Source of the DNA: Brachypterus glaber
Taxonomy: Eukaryota > Arthropoda > Insecta > Coleoptera > Kateretidae
Length of the DNA stretch: 64,000 bases
Reading direction: 5' to 3'
NCBI GenBank assembly: GCA_958510825.1
Contig: OY294051.1
Coordinates: 33,020,498-33,084,497 of the forward strand
Shown here: piece after piece, positions 1-11,341 of the stretch
Numbering within the stretch: the stretch's first letter is position 1
Layout of the letters: each line of letters opens with the position of its first letter
Notes under the pieces: generated by a model
Seen by the model: the letters and a program-made list of their open reading frames with translations, nothing else
What the model was told of the DNA's origin: nothing
Database searches by the model: none
Program-made: the position numbers and the translations under genes

Positions 1-442
1 ACATTTAACATAAATATTATTTAAATAAATAATTACAAACAATAAACAAAACTATAAAACCGTACACGTAGACATATTTCAAATTAACTGTATTATTGGG
101 AGAATTAGCTCAGCGGTCTAAGGCATCGATATAGCATTGACACTGAGCCAATGATCGTGAGTTCAAACCTCACTAGCACCGAATTGCCTTTTTCAGTTAA
201 TTAATAATTAAAATTTGGCGAAGGCGTACTCCCTAGATATATTGGTTCGAAAGTCAATTAAAGCCGGCACACACAAGTCCTGGACTTAGGGGATGCTTAA
301 TTAAGTAGAATAGTACGAGGTTAAAAACAAACAAACAAACATACATTTATATACAGTTAATTTGAAATATGTCTACGTGTACAGTTCTATAGTTTTGTTT
401 ATTGTTCGTAATTGTTTATTTAAATAATATTTATGTTAAATG
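1..442. repeat. Foldback element (93-bp arms) holding a SINE
   Basis: The first 93 bases are an imperfect reverse complement of about 350-442, with roughly five mismatches. The left arm begins at the first base of the window, so it may continue outside. The space between the arms is almost wholly a SINE (98-341). Either a SINE landed in the loop of a foldback MITE, or inverted host DNA flanks it. No target duplication could be fixed because the left end is cut by the window. Confidence 0.8.
98..341 (+). mobile_element. tRNA-derived SINE, copy 1 (internally deleted)
   Basis: The head looks like a tRNA with an A-box-like stretch at 106-116 (TAGCTCAGCGG) and a B-box-like stretch at 159-169 (GAGTTCAAACC), the two parts of an internal RNA polymerase III promoter. 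The body (TTGGCGAAGGCG, then GGTTCGAAAGTC, then GGGATGCTTAATTAAGTAG) is shared with copies at 12.4, 15.1 and 52.9 kb. The 3' tail is a short AAAC run. This copy lacks about 12 bases after GGCGAAGGCG and more after AAGCCGG, so it is an internally deleted family member. It would need LINE enzymes to move. It is not a tRNA gene, because the same tRNA-unrelated body always follows. Confidence 0.85.
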
Positions 443-1132
443 TAGTGTTTTAAGTATGCTAAGCTTCATAAAGTCTTGATTAAAGACGATGCGTCGCTAG
501 TGAATAAAACTTAGTGTTTTTATTTTAAATCCTAGTCCCGATATTTGTCTATTAAAGTTAGATATTGTAGGGATCGTTCCTTTTAACACTAAATATTAGG
601 TTAGGTTATCTTCGAAGAAAACCCAACTTACGTTATTTTGTATGATAAGGCCCTATTGTTGAAAAGAGGCTTTTGAGTATAGTTTAAATTACTTTTTTAC
701 TTTTTACTAATTTCTTCAGTAAACACCCTTAACTGTCCGTTGGCCGGTATCCATTATAGTCTCCTTTTCTTAATCATAATACAATCCCTGGTTTCAAAAT
801 TAATATACCCATGTTAAAATTTCTCAAAGGTATTCCTATACAGCAAGCAGATAACAAAAACATTGGTAAGATAGCATGTACCTGCCTTTTGGGAAACAAT
901 TCTATATAACCCTTTCCCATGATTCGAATCTGACCTAAAACCGGTTTTTAGAAACTTTCCAAAACTAGCAGGCCTTTTTGTCGGAAAAATTGATGAAAAA
1001 AATTACGTTGGGTATACCTTAAGTAGCAAAATTAAATATGGCATTGTATGCAAAAATACCTGGACTTGAAACTAATTATTTTTGTATGGAAAACGTCCTT
1101 ATACTCATGGGGTTTCAATACTGAAACTCAAG
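443..1132. other. Unassigned AT-rich sequence
   Basis: No open frame with recognisable homology, inverted repeat or tandem repeat is seen here. Two TTAGG-like hexamers near 597-610 are too few to call telomeric. Confidence 0.5.
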
Positions 1133-1233
1133 GAGGGATTTTTTTATTTTAATCAAAATTGTAAAAATATTAACTAATTATTCAGTTTAGCAATATCACT
1201 CTGTAAGATGATTGGAAAAATAGATCGATGGAA
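1133..1233 (+). repeat. Fragment related to the 57.1-kb foldback and its flank
   Basis: The run ending CAATATCACTCTGTAAGATG and then a GATGGAAT end matches the right arm of the foldback at 57119-57365. The preceding T-rich stretch matches the left flank of that same copy (57070-57117). This piece is therefore a deleted relative that kept the flank and the right arm and lost the middle. Confidence 0.7.
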
Positions 1234-1323
1234 TGCTTAATTTTTATGAAAACTCATCTTACCTTTTCGAGAACATGCGTTTTAAGGTTATACCCAATTC
1301 TTATTTTTAAATCATTTCATATA

Positions 1324-2039
1324 CAGAGCGGTCCAAAAGTCACCCCCCCCCTCTTAACTTTTGAACCAGTTGAGATATCGACTTCAAATTTAGAACTCTT
1401 AAATAAGACAAATTAAACTATCTTTTAGCATATATTTAATACTTTCAGCTCTTAAAATGTGGGCAGGGGGGCATGGGGGCACATTTTTTTAAATGGAAAG
1501 GGGGGTCGTGTAATACATCATTTTAAAGGTTATAGAGTTCTCCATTTAACTCCATATTTTTAAATTAATAAAAAAAAAATTGGGTTTAGAATGGGGTTGA
1601 AAATGTCAAAATTCCTCTAAAAAAAAAACAAATAATTTTTAAAAAATGCCTAACTTCATCATAAAAAAATGTTAATTATACTTTTAAACTAATTTTAGTT
1701 GACATAAGTAAAAATTTATAAAAAAGAACTTAAAAAATCGAATGTTTTAGCAAAAAAAAATTGAAAAATCAAAACCTTAAAAAACATTTTTAAAAAATTT
1801 AAAAATGTTAGTTTAAATAGAGAATATTATAAGCTTTAAAATGAGGTATCACACGACCCCCCTTTCTATTAAAAAAAATGTCCCCCCATGCCCCCCTGCC
1901 CACAATGTAAGAGCTGAAAATATCAAATATATGCTAAAAGATAGTTTAAGTTGTCTTATTTAAGAGTTCTAAATTTGAAGTCGATATCTCAACTCGTTCA
2001 AAAGTTAAAAGGGGGGGGGGTGACTTTTGGACGGCACTG
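1324..2039. mobile_element. Long-TIR Tc1/mariner-like MITE (716 bp)
   Basis: The ends are inverted copies (CAGAGCGGTCCAAAAGTCA at left, TGACTTTTGGACGGCACTG at right) and are flanked by a TA on each side (1322-1323 and 2040-2041). The inverted similarity runs about 230 bases inward and includes G and C homopolymers and the motif AAACTATCTTTTAGCATATA. The centre is A/T-rich and has no transposase frame. The TA duplication and CAG(A/T)G ends fit the Tc1/mariner superfamily. A truncated relative lies at 16158-16567 and an end fragment at 6805-6862. Confidence 0.85.
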
Positions 2040-2320
2040 TATGTTTGAAGCTGAAGGCATGGTTTCTGCAAAAAAAAAAGAAGGCTCCCCGTTTAGCAGG
2101 CTTACATCAATGCTTAAAATTAATTAAATCGCAATGTAAAAAATATTTCCTGCACTCTTTATAATGCAATGCTTAAAATGTATTATAATTATATGATAAA
2201 TTTATTTAATCAATGAAATTTCGTTAATATAATGAATCTATTCACAAAGGTAGCAAATTTTATGCATACAGTACAAGCGAACATCGACCCAAAATTAATG
2301 AAATCCTTTTTTTGGCATAG

Positions 2321-2977
2321 TTATCTATCTATAATAAATTTATTGAAATAAGTACTAGCACTAAATTCCTAGGAACATTTATTGATAGTACTTTGAGTTG
2401 GGGAGAAGGTATTGAGGCAGTATGTCGAAATCTCAACAAACAATATTTTGCAATGAAAACATTAAAAAACTGTTTAAATGAAAAAAATCTCATATCTGCA
2501 TATTACGCACTAGTCTACTCGTCAATAAGTTACAATATCATTGTGTATGGTATGGCAGTGGAGTGGGAACGAGTTTTTATTAGTCAAAAGAGAATAATTA
2601 GACTCATTTTTAATCTCGATTACCGGGAATCCTGCAGAGAAACATTTAAATCAAAAAATATACTTACTTTTCCGTGTATTTTTCTCTATAAACTGCTAAT
2701 TTACATTTTTAAAAATAGAGATCTCTTTGACAGACAGTCCGATACGCACAAGTATTTCACAAGGGAAAGAAATAAATTCCGACTAAATACTTTTAACCGG
2801 ATGATGTACAAAAAGTCACCAAAATATGCTGGATGCCATTTTTTTAATTTGTTGCCTTCCTCAATAAAAAATGTAAATTCTTTTACAGTTTTTAAAACTC
2901 AGTTAAAAAGGTTCTTATCGGAAAATGCATTTTATAAATTAGATGAATATATAACCAAATGTGCTCAAATAGCCTAG
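2321..2977 (+). pseudogene. C-terminal part of a non-LTR reverse transcriptase ORF2
   Basis: About 218 codons are open from a stop at 2318 to the stop at 2975. No true start exists, because the sequence is the tail of a protein that is normally near 900 residues. Family signatures in order are KFLGTFIDSTLSW (just after the palm domain), YYALVYSSISYNIIVYG, QKRIIRLIFN, YRESCRETFK, ILTFPCIFLYK, and near the end FFNLLPSSIKN and FKTQLKRFL. This order is typical of the C-terminal domain of Jockey/CR1-like arthropod LINEs. The catalytic FADD region is missing, so it cannot be active. There are no frameshifts within the segment, which suggests a fairly young insertion. Confidence 0.9.
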
Positions 2978-3145
2978 TTTGACCTTTATTGTGTATTTTT
3001 TTTCCTAATATTTTTAAATCCAAAATTTTAATGTGTTTTTAATTTAGAATGTAAGTTTTATATATGTTTATATTTTATATTTTTTACTTTGACTTGTCTA
3101 TCCAATTTATTTTGGCGAATGATTAATAAACTCTATCTATCTATT
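2321..3145 (+). mobile_element. 5'-truncated non-LTR retrotransposon (LINE), copy 1
   Basis: Only the 3' part of a LINE is present: the end of the reverse transcriptase frame (2321-2977), an AT-rich 3' UTR and a terminal TCTA microsatellite (about 3132-3145). Truncation at the 5' end and a short simple-repeat tail are usual for target-primed insertion. The upstream boundary is the first base of the open frame and may not be the true insertion point. A TATCTATCT stretch at 2322-2330 resembles the tail and could be a target duplication, but this is uncertain. Confidence 0.85.
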
Positions 3146-3239
3146 GATATCTAGTGATCACAATAAAATTTAATTTACTAGTTTTCCGAATATTCATCAG
3201 TGAAATAATGACCAAAAATTTCTATAGGAAAATATCGAC

Positions 3240-3282
3240 ATAGTACCTACTATAGTACTATACTATAGTACTATACTAAACT
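3240..3282 (+). repeat. Short tandem repeat of ACTATAGTACTAT
   Basis: About three copies of a 13-14-bp partly palindromic unit (CTATAGTACTATA). It has no link to neighbours. Confidence 0.6.
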
Positions 3283-3411
3283 GCATAAAACTGACATTTA
3301 AGGGAAAACATTTTCACAATATCTTTAAAAATATTTCAAAAAAAATCCTTTTTTTGTTAATATATGTCCAAACAGTTCAAAAAATCTTACAAATACTAAT
3401 TAAGCGTTTAA

Positions 3412-3825
3412 AGGCCTATCCAGAAGCTTGCATAAGAACATAAAACATAATAATGCGATGCCGAGATTGGTTTACAATATACATGGCGGCATATCAAGCT
3501 AATCACGGCATCGCATTGTTATGTAACATAGAAAAAACGGATTCCTTGAACCAAGGACACGTGTCTTTGGATATGTTCAAAGCCATATTCTCTTGTTTCA
3601 AGGCTGGCATTTTCTTGAACCAAAGTCAATGTGCTTGAATAAAGAACGCGGATTTTTATTCCAAAACCCGTGCTCTGCATTCAAGGACATTGACTTTGGT
3701 TCAAGAAAATGCCAGCCTTGAAACAAGAGAATATGGCTTTGAACATATCCAAAGACACGTGTCCTTGGTTCAAGGAATCCGTTTTTTCTATGAATATGTT
3801 GTTATGCGAGCCTGTGTATATGCCC
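3412..3825. mobile_element. PIF/Harbinger-like MITE family H, copy 1 (interrupted)
   Basis: The ends AGGCCTATCC (left) and GTGTATATGCCC (right) are inverted relatives and are flanked by TAA on both sides (3409-3411 and 3826-3828). Copies at 33771-33897 (TAA) and 39870-40017 (TTA) share both ends and the internal GCCAATCACGGCATCGCAT core. A 3-bp TWA duplication is the mark of PIF/Harbinger. This copy is longer because a separate foldback sits inside it. Confidence 0.8.
3527..3792. repeat. Nested foldback element with about 115-bp arms
   Basis: Sequence from 3527 reads back as its complement to 3792. Key strings are GGATTCCTTGAACCAAGGAC on the left and its complement near 3767 on the right, with a loop of about 35 bases around 3645-3680. 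It lies inside the family H MITE and is absent from the other two H copies, so it inserted later. A diverged relative is at 36836-37277. Apparent open frames on either side are products of the palindrome. Confidence 0.85.
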
Positions 3826-4186
3826 TAAATATGGTTAAATATACCACTATTTATCGTAAAATTATAAAATAACCATTGTTTCATATACAGGCCCGCACTA
3901 AAATAATTTTTATTTTTTGAAACAAAATGTAAAATGTAAAACATAAGTAATAACCAACTGTCTGTAAATACTAAAAATTAATCAAACTTTGTCGCCATTT
4001 CGAATGTTTCATTTTTAATAATGGGTTCAGTTTCAATATTCTTAAAATACACTAGAAATTTTTATTAAAATCCATTAAAATTTACCATATTTTGCCGGCA
4101 TATTGGCCCTCCATTTTGCATTTTTAATTTTCAATAGTTTTTTTTTTCTAAGACGGTTAAAATGAGCGTTTCTTTAAATATTAAAG
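3826..4186. other. Unassigned AT-rich sequence
   Basis: No repeat or coding signal is seen. Confidence 0.5.
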
Positions 4187-4460
4187 ATAATTTGTCAAAT
4201 ACGAGTCAAATACACAAGCGCCTAAATGCAGCTCTCTATGCAAGATTTTGTTTTGGTTTTTTGTTGTTTGGTATTTTTTTTTAATGAGGGGGCCTTGGTT
4301 TACGTTAACGTTGGTTTGGCGTCTGTTTGGTGTTTTTTTTTGTTGTAAAAAAGTGTTTTTTATTTAAAATAACATATTGAAAAACGGTCAGCGCATGCGC
4401 AGTTTATCAAAAACGTTGCATAAAGAGCTGCATATAGGCGCTCCTGTCAAATACTTATGT
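4187..4460. repeat. Inverted repeat (probable foldback MITE)
   Basis: AAGCGCCTAAATGCAGCTCT at 4215-4234 pairs with AGAGCTGCATATAGGCGCT at 4424-4442. The similarity extends outward through TGTCAAATAC on both sides. The ends are not sharply defined and no target duplication could be assigned. Confidence 0.65.
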
Positions 4461-4764
4461 TTTAAATGTATTTTGGTTCAAAAAATAAAAAAAATCATTT
4501 TTTTTTTCGAATACGGACGTGGGTTCAACGACTCCCGGGCCCTGTTGATAAGCCTATTATTTTTTGATAAACAGACATTATTTTGTTTGCACTAAATCGT
4601 TAAAACTCATTATTGTTATAGTCGAACGCCAAACAAAAGTTTTATTATTGAACATCGGGTAAATATGCCTAACGGTCAACATTAAACGTTGATTTGGAGG
4701 TTTGATAATTAACTTTTTGGGCTACAATGTTATGAGGGAATGACTAACAATGGTTTTAAAACTG

Positions 4765-5517
4765 CAGTGCGACCTCGATAATCTGGACCGTCAGTAAACT
4801 GAATTCTTGGATATAATATAATCGGACCAAGCATTTTAATTGCATTGTGTACTTTTACGGCTTTTTCTATTTTGCGACTCTTATAAGCTCATAATCACAC
4901 GCATTTTGCGTGTTCTTATAGGCCCATAAGAGGTCTCTACTTTTTTTTTCTGTTGGGTTGGCAACATATAAAAGCCTATCTCTTGACGTTTTGCGTGCAA
5001 ATGTCAATGTCGATTTAAAGTTAAATTTTTTATAAAATTTTGTGTTTGGGTTATTTTTTTGCCGTGTTAAAATTGTGGACTGGTTAATTGCAGTGAAAAA
5101 AGAAGAGATGACTGTAAAATATATTATAATATCATTTGTTCTTAGAATTTTAAACATAGTGTAAACTGTAATGCCAACCCAAAACAAAAATCCTTAAATC
5201 AGTCATCAATTTAAATGTGAGTTTTTTAAATTTTAGAGCAAAATAGAAAAAATTGTATAAAGCACTCGTTTCATAAAACGTTTTTAGAGCACTATTATAA
5301 TGAACCAGAAAAGGATCAAGCAAAAAAAAATTACAATATATTCACAAAATAATAAGTATGCTTCTGTTTTACATAATATTGTATGTACCTACTATTTTCT
5401 AGTTGTTTTGAATAAAATTTTTCACTTTTCACAAACTGTTCCGCTTCAGTAATCCGAATTATTCACTAATCCGGATCACCGCGGTTTTAATTAGTCCGGA
5501 TTATCGAGGTCGTACTG
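4765..5517. mobile_element. pogo/Tigger-like MITE (753 bp)
   Basis: The left end CAGTGCGACCTCGATAATC and the right end (read as complement) CAGTACGACCTCGATAATC are near-identical 24-bp terminal repeats. Ends of the form CAGT..., CCTCGATAATCCGG are typical of pogo/Tigger elements. The immediate flanks (TG and CA) do not show a clean TA duplication, so the edges may have mutated. The middle is largely occupied by a copy of repeat family A (4867-5285). No transposase is present. Confidence 0.8.
4867..5285 (-). repeat. Dispersed repeat family A, copy 1
   Basis: On the minus strand this matches 17213-17605 closely and 18010-18349 more loosely. A 106-codon open frame lies on the minus strand here, beginning at about 5187 with FWVGITVYTMFKILRTND. 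The same frame is stopped after ILTR in copy 2 and is shifted in copy 3, so it is probably not a working protein. The A unit includes the A-foldback edge (GCACTCGTTTCATAA) near 5262-5280. Confidence 0.75.
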
Positions 5518-5544
5518 CATAACTAGTTTAAAATAATAGTTTTT

Positions 5545-5749
5545 ACTAAAAACCATTGACTTTTTAGGTGAAAATTGCGTTAAAATTGAGAATGTTTTTT
5601 TATTGTTTTTGAGGTTATGTTACTGTACACGATGTTGCCTAACTACTAAAAACCATTGACTTTTTAGATGAAAATTTAGTTAAAATTGAGAATACAAATA
5701 GTTTCTTATTGTTTTTGAGGTTATGTTACTGTAGATGATGTTGCCTAAC
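5545..5749 (+). repeat. Tandem duplication of an approximately 100-bp unit
   Basis: Units 5545-5643 and 5644-5749 both begin ACTAAAAACCATTGAC and end GATGTTGCCTAAC. They differ by a few substitutions and a small insertion in the second unit. No other copy is seen. Confidence 0.85.
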
Positions 5750-6554
5750 AATACATGAACCGAAAGTGTTTTTCGAAACGGAAACTTTACTTTCGGTACA
5801 TGCGTATGAAATCGAAAAATTTACTTTCGAATATGGTCGCTTAAAAAATAATTTAGTTTCCAGTATGTTAATAAAAACTGAGTTAACCTTGAAAATATAG
5901 TCTAGTAACTCAGTGTATACCCACAATTATCCTCTTTTTAAGCTACTCGTTTCTTTTTATCTAGTTTATTTTTTTTTTCAATTTTATAATTGGTTTCAAT
6001 ATTTAATTAATTAAAGGGCCAAACATTTAAAATAAAATAAGATTTAAGAGCCTGATAAAATTATTTTAAATTTCTTTTTGTCTGGCACTGCAGTGCACTG
6101 CCCGTTTACAAAAATTGTTATTTGAATAGGAAAATGGTCTTAAAAGGGTGGGTAAATATTAGATTTATCTGCCTAGCAACAGATAAATACTATAATATGG
6201 TTACCATCTACCTAAAAATATAGGTTTCAAACGATACCTGGTTTATACCTTTTTTTAATTTTACTAAAGTCTATCTACTTCAACATTTTATTTTTAAGCT
6301 ATGTCAACATTAACCAGAAAACCGATATACAGGGGTAATCCACTGTTCAGTTGGTAAAATGGGCAGCAGATTTCGGAAATTGAGTGGTAGATTTCGGAAT
6401 TTGGTAGAATAGTTGGGAAAATTGAGGGGAACACTTAGGAATTTTTCTCTAGTTGGGAAAATTCGACTACGGTTTCGAAACCTTTCTTGAAATTCGAAAA
6501 AGTTGCATATTTTATGGGTTGAAAATATAAAAGTTGCATTTTTAGCAGTAGTAG
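5750..6554. other. Mostly unassigned; one imperfect hairpin
   Basis: CATGAACCGAAAGT (5755-5768) pairs with ACTTTCGGTACATG (5789-5802). Between 6360 and 6470 short phrases such as AGATTTCGGAA and GTTGGGAAAATT recur, a weak internal repetition. Nothing else is recognised. Confidence 0.5.
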
Positions 6555-6675
6555 AAACGTTTTTTTTAGTCATTAACTTTTTCGTCGAGGGAATAAAAGT
6601 TGTAATTTTAGACCAAAAAAGTTGTGATTTTCGACCTTTCCCCCCCCCACCAATTCTTTTTCGCTACGGCCCTGA
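6555..6675 (+). repeat. Dispersed repeat with TTCGCTACGGCCCTG end
   Basis: TTTTAGTCATTAACTT followed later by TTCGCTACGGCCCTG is shared with 55155-55200. It looks like the right end of an unnamed element. The left end could not be placed. Confidence 0.5.
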
Positions 6676-6704
6676 CCCCCGCATATATATTATCACCAAT
6701 ATTG

Positions 6705-6862
6705 CATTAGTCGGTTCGAAGTTATCATTTAACGGGGCTTGCAAAAATTAGAATAAAAAAAAACAATTTTTTTAAGTACATGGCTTTGCCTTATTCCAAA
6801 TTTGTCGATATCTCAACTAGTTCAAAAGTTAAGAGAGGGTGACTTTTTTGAACCACACTGTA
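6705..6862 (+). repeat. Satellite-like fragment joined to a Tc1-like MITE end
   Basis: 6705-6785 resembles the 365-bp satellite (GTCGG...CGAAGT...CGGGG...GCAAAAATTAGAAT). 6805-6862 matches the right end of the MITE at 1324-2039 (CGATATCTCAACT, GTTCAAAAGTTAA, ACACTGTA). Both are incomplete. Confidence 0.65.
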
Positions 6863-7752
6863 TATGCACAGCAACATTATTTTTCTATGAAAAACATGCA
6901 TTTGTTCATCATGTTTAATAAATAATAACAATAATAAATTTGCTTGAATATTTTCTTTATAAAAAAATTACAAAAATATAATGTAATAATAGAAACAATA
7001 TGAAAAAAAAGCATAATTACAATTATTGTTGGTTACCAATTTTTACATTTCAGTAAAACAATGTGCAAAATTTTGTGTCAAGGAGAATGAATCTGTATTA
7101 TTTATTTAATCTCGTTCTGGTATTGTGTTTACCTGATAAATATTCATAATTGTAAAGATTGTACAAAAATTGTACCTTGTATTTAAACAAGCCGACAAAG
7201 TTTTTGATGAAAGTTTGAGAACTAAAATATCAGATACCTAGGTTAAATACTTGAAAACTTAGATTTTAAGGATCTGGTGAGCACAACAATTAGTCTTGTT
7301 GTCCTTAGTAGATTTCTGGTTATAGCAACCAGAAAAACATTTGTTCCGTAATGATCTGGTTGACACAACCAGATAACTTTTTAGTATTTCAAAGAATCTG
7401 TTTTTTCAGTGGGTAACTATGGACATACCCTACAACGGTTTAGTTGCAACTAATTGTCACTAGGTACGTCCAATAAAATTCAATTAAACTTACAATTTAA
7501 CAGAATAAATGTCGCAAAGCGTGATTTTTTCCTAGATTTTCTCGCAATCGAATAGATCAAGTGACAACAGTGCTACCATGCTCAGGAAAAATAGTGCATA
7601 TTAAAAAAATCTAATGCAACAGGTTTATTGTAATATTATTTAAGGCCGTATTATTTAGATAAAACTATCGAAAAACGATAACGTTAAAATACAAAAAAAA
7701 AACAAATTAGTATTTATTTATAAATTAGAAGCTTAAATTAACCAAAAGTTGT
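6863..7752. other. Unassigned; contains a short palindrome
   Basis: ATCTGGTTGACACAACCAGAT near 7350-7370 is a near-perfect palindrome. The same arms recur at about 37665-37685 with a different centre. The rest is AT-rich and unrecognised. Confidence 0.5.
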
Positions 7753-8166
7753 AATGGAGCTCTCTACAACTAGAATTATGAAACAAAAGACGTCTACCCT
7801 ATTTCTATCTCATTTGTGCTACACTTTCCAGCCAACCAAATAAATACTGTATTTGTTTTTCATACAACAAATACAGTATTTATTTGGTTGGCCGGAAAGT
7901 GTAGCACTGAGCGGCACAAACGTACATAGCTAATGTGAATCTGTAGAATAAGATAATTCTACTAAAATTTAGATGGCGCCAGTAATTTTATTAATAAAAA
8001 TAATATAGTTACACTTTTCGCCCGGCCAAGTAAATATTGTATTTGTTCAACAAAGAACAAATACAGAATTTGTTTGGTTGGGTGGAAGTGGGAGTGTATG
8101 TATGTCTTCTATCCTTTTTGGGTAAAACTTTTGTCCCTGTCTAATCTAACGGGAGAAATCGTCATT
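7753..8166 (+). mobile_element. Two-hairpin element family B, copy 1
   Basis: This is one of four copies (also 22769-23150, 42593-43001, and 60060-60465 inverted). The ends are AATGGAGCTCTCTACA and GGGAGAAATCGTCATT, a weak terminal inverted repeat (AATGG(A/C)G). Inside are two long stem-loops in the same order. The first, about 39-bp arms, has CCAACCAAATAAATACTG on the left. The second has GGCCAAGTAAATATTG on the left and ends GGTTGGGTGG. Their arms resemble each other, so the element may come from an internal duplication. There is no coding frame and no clear target duplication, so the superfamily is unknown. Confidence 0.85.
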
Positions 8167-9339
8167 TCTAACAAATCAGACTAAAAATTGTATTTCTTAA
8201 GGTTATATATTTAGAAAAAAAACATTATACATGTGAGTAAAAAATAGCAACGTGCATACTGAGCTGAAACTCGCATTCGTCAAATTTAAATTATTTGTTT
8301 TTGAATTTGGCGCCCTTTTAGTAACAACACCCACATGACCTGAATGACAATTCGCAGGAAAGTCAATCAGCCATCTTTCTTTTATACTTCCGACATTAGC
8401 GTGGGTGCAAGTCTTTCAAAATTATGACGAGCTATCAACTCAACTTTAAATATTTTTAATAATATACTGGCGCGTCAAGTCTCAGGTTAGTTACTTCTTT
8501 CTTTTTCTACAACCTAAAAAATACCAATTTTATTTTCTTTATTCTCAGATTTTGGCGCTTTAACACAAAAAACATGCTACCACATGCTAACAAATTTTAA
8601 TTCAGACCCCTTGCTAGATTTCCAACTGTTAGATATTGCTAGAACTACCCCCGCAGATTTAAATAAAACTAGAGACAAGAAATTTGTGAATTTTATTTAC
8701 GAACCCAAATCGTCTTTACTCACTACTAATGTTCCTTGCGGTACCCTACAGGATATTATCGCTGTGTTAATAATTACCTACTTAACTTTGTTTTTGATTT
8801 TTTAGGTAACTGGCCAACAATTTTATTCCATATTTTTATAATTTTTTAGGCAACAATAGTGATACATCGTGTCAAATGTCTTTGATAGGTCTATAAATAG
8901 AGATACAGCTAATTTGGATATATTTTAAAAGAAACGCTTTTGCGTTAGTGATACATATGCCTTCTCAGGAACCCAATTGGCTACAGTTTAGAACTTTGTG
9001 TTTTATCCTTTGACCTATATTGGTATCGATGCTTATGAGATCCATAATCGTTGAACAGGCAAAATAAAAAGTAAGATTCATTAAAATCCCTAAATATATT
9101 TCAAGGTTATCCTTCCGTAGAGTTGCTGACAAATAAGGATAAAATATTTCTTAATAATAATTAATAAAGTACTACGGTTTTTCTATGCAAGGCAGTACTG
9201 TCCAACACGTGTGCGCTTAACACATCTCCAAAGGTGGATTTTTCTCTTGAAATTGCCATTCTATCTTTTAATATGTTTGTCTTGGCAATTGTTTTGTCCT
9301 TGTCGACTTGTTATTAGATACAAAACGAAATAGGATAGG
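8167..9339. other. Unassigned AT-rich sequence
   Basis: No repeat or homology is recognised. A 73-codon open frame at 8584-8805 has no recognisable motif and is probably chance. Confidence 0.5.
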
Positions 9340-11171
9340 ATAGTTAGAACGGTTTTGCTTAGGCTACAATCTAGAAAATCAGCTGATTCGATCACACGAA
9401 TCATTCTTTTGAAATAAAACTAGTTCTGAATATTAAGTAAAAAAATACGATTAATTAGGTAAATTTTAATAAACAAACAAGTTGTTTTCTAGCTTATAGC
9501 TGGAATTAGTATTTAGTACTTATTTTATTATTGATTACCACGGGTCGGATCGAAGTAGCCATTACCGGGGGCATGCAAAAATTAGAATGTCAAAAAACTC
9601 TATTTTCAAGTAAACACTTAAACTATTATTCACCAAGCGGAATACCATGTCGACGCTGTTAATACTCTGTGAGTCACTTGGTCATGGTCCATGACTCATG
9701 GAGAATAGTTAGAACGGTTTTGCTTAGGATACAATCTAGAAAATCAGCTGATTCGATCACACGAATCATTCTTTTGAAATAAAACTAGTTCTGAATATTA
9801 AGTAAAAAAATACGATTAATTAGGTAAATTTTAATAAACAAACAAGTTGTTTTCTAGCTTATAGCTGGAATTAGTATTTAGTACTTATTTTATTATTGAT
9901 TATCACGGGTCGGATCGAAGTAGCCATTACCGGGGGCATGCAAAAATTAGAATGTCAAAAAACTCTTTTTTGAAGTAAACACTTAAACTATTATTCACCA
10001 AGCGGAATACCATGTCGACGCTGTTAATACTCTGTGAGTCACTTGGTCATGGTCCATGACTCATGGAGAATAGTTAGAACGGTTTTGCTTAGGCTACAAT
10101 CTAGAAAATCAGCTGATTCGATCACACGAATCATTCTTTTGAAATAAAACTAGTTCTGAATATTAAGTAAAAAAATACGATTAATTAGGTAAATTTTAAT
10201 AAACAAACAAGTTGTTTTCTAGCTTATAGCTGGAATTAGTATTTAGTACTTATTTTATTATTGATTACCACGGGTCGGATTGAAGTAGCCATTACCGGGG
10301 GCATGCAAAAATTAGAATGTCAAAAAACTCTTTTTTCAAGTAAACACTTAAACTATTATTCACCAAGCGGAATACCATGTCGACGCTGTTAATACTCTGT
10401 GAGTCACTTGGTCATGGTCCATGACTCATGGTGAATAGTTAGAACGGTTTTGCTTAGGCTACAATCTAGAAAATCAGCTGATTCGATCACATGAATCATT
10501 CTTTTAAAATAAAACTAGTTTTGAATATTAAGTTAAAAAAATACGATTAATTAGGTAAATTTTAATAAACAAAAGTTGTTTTCTAGCTTATAGCTGGAAT
10601 TAGTATTTAGTACTTATTTTATTATTGATTACCACTGGTCGGATCGAAGTAGCCATTTACCAGGGGCATGCAAAAATTAGAATGTCAAAAAACCCTTTTT
10701 TCAAGTAAATAGACACTTTAAACTATTATTCACCAAGCGGAATGTCATGTCGACGCTGTTATTACTCTGTAAGTCACTTGGTCATGATCCATGACTCATG
10801 GAGAATAGTTAGAACGGTTTTGCTTAGGCTACAATCTAGAAAATCAGCTGATTCGATCACACGGATCATTCTTTTGAAATAAAACTAGTTCTGAATATTA
10901 AGTAAAAAAATACGATTAATTAGGTGAATTTTAATAAACAAACAAGTTGTTTTCTAGCTTATAGCTGGAATTAGTATTTAGTACTTATTTTATTATTGAT
11001 TACCACGGGTCGGATCGAATTAGCCATTACCGGGGGCATGCAAAAATTAGAATTAAAAAAAAATCTTTTTTCAAGTAAATAGACCCTTTAAACTATTATT
11101 CACCAAGCGGAACGCCATGTTGACGCCAATACTCTGTGAGTCACTTGGGCATTATCCATGATTCATGGGGA
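9340..11171 (+). repeat. Tandem array of a 365-bp satellite, five units
   Basis: Unit starts (ATAGTTAGAACGG) are at 9340, 9705, 10070, 10435 and 10805, so the spacing is 365, 365, 365 and 370. Units 1-3 differ at only a few positions. Units 4 and 5 carry more substitutions and short insertions. Each unit contains ACGGGTCGGATCGAAGTAGC and ends with the partial palindrome CCATGACTCATGG. The array starts and stops abruptly in unrelated sequence. An inverted half unit (11501-11656) and a diverged scrap at 6.7 kb show that the unit, or its source, is dispersed. Confidence 0.95.
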
Positions 11172-11341
11172 ATGACTTAATTTTTTTTTTTGGAAAATTG
11201 TTTCTCCTTTCAAAAAACAAATAGTTAATACAAAAATATTGTGTTTTTTATTAATTATTCGTTTTTTGAAAAGGAAATAAATGTTGAAAAAAAAATTTTA
11301 AAGTCTTTTTCCATGAGTCATGGACCATGACCAGTCACTTG

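Noticed and set aside
98..180. tRNA-like sequence that could be called a tRNA gene
   Set aside because: The cloverleaf is imperfect and the same non-tRNA body follows in three other copies, so it is a SINE head.
597..612. TTAGGTTAGG as telomeric repeat
   Set aside because: Only two units, no array.
4867..5187. 106-codon minus-strand frame as a host gene
   Set aside because: It lies in dispersed repeat A inside a MITE. The frame is broken in both other copies.
9340..11171. CRISPR-like direct repeats
   Set aside because: The repeats are contiguous 365-bp satellite units without spacers, in eukaryotic DNA.
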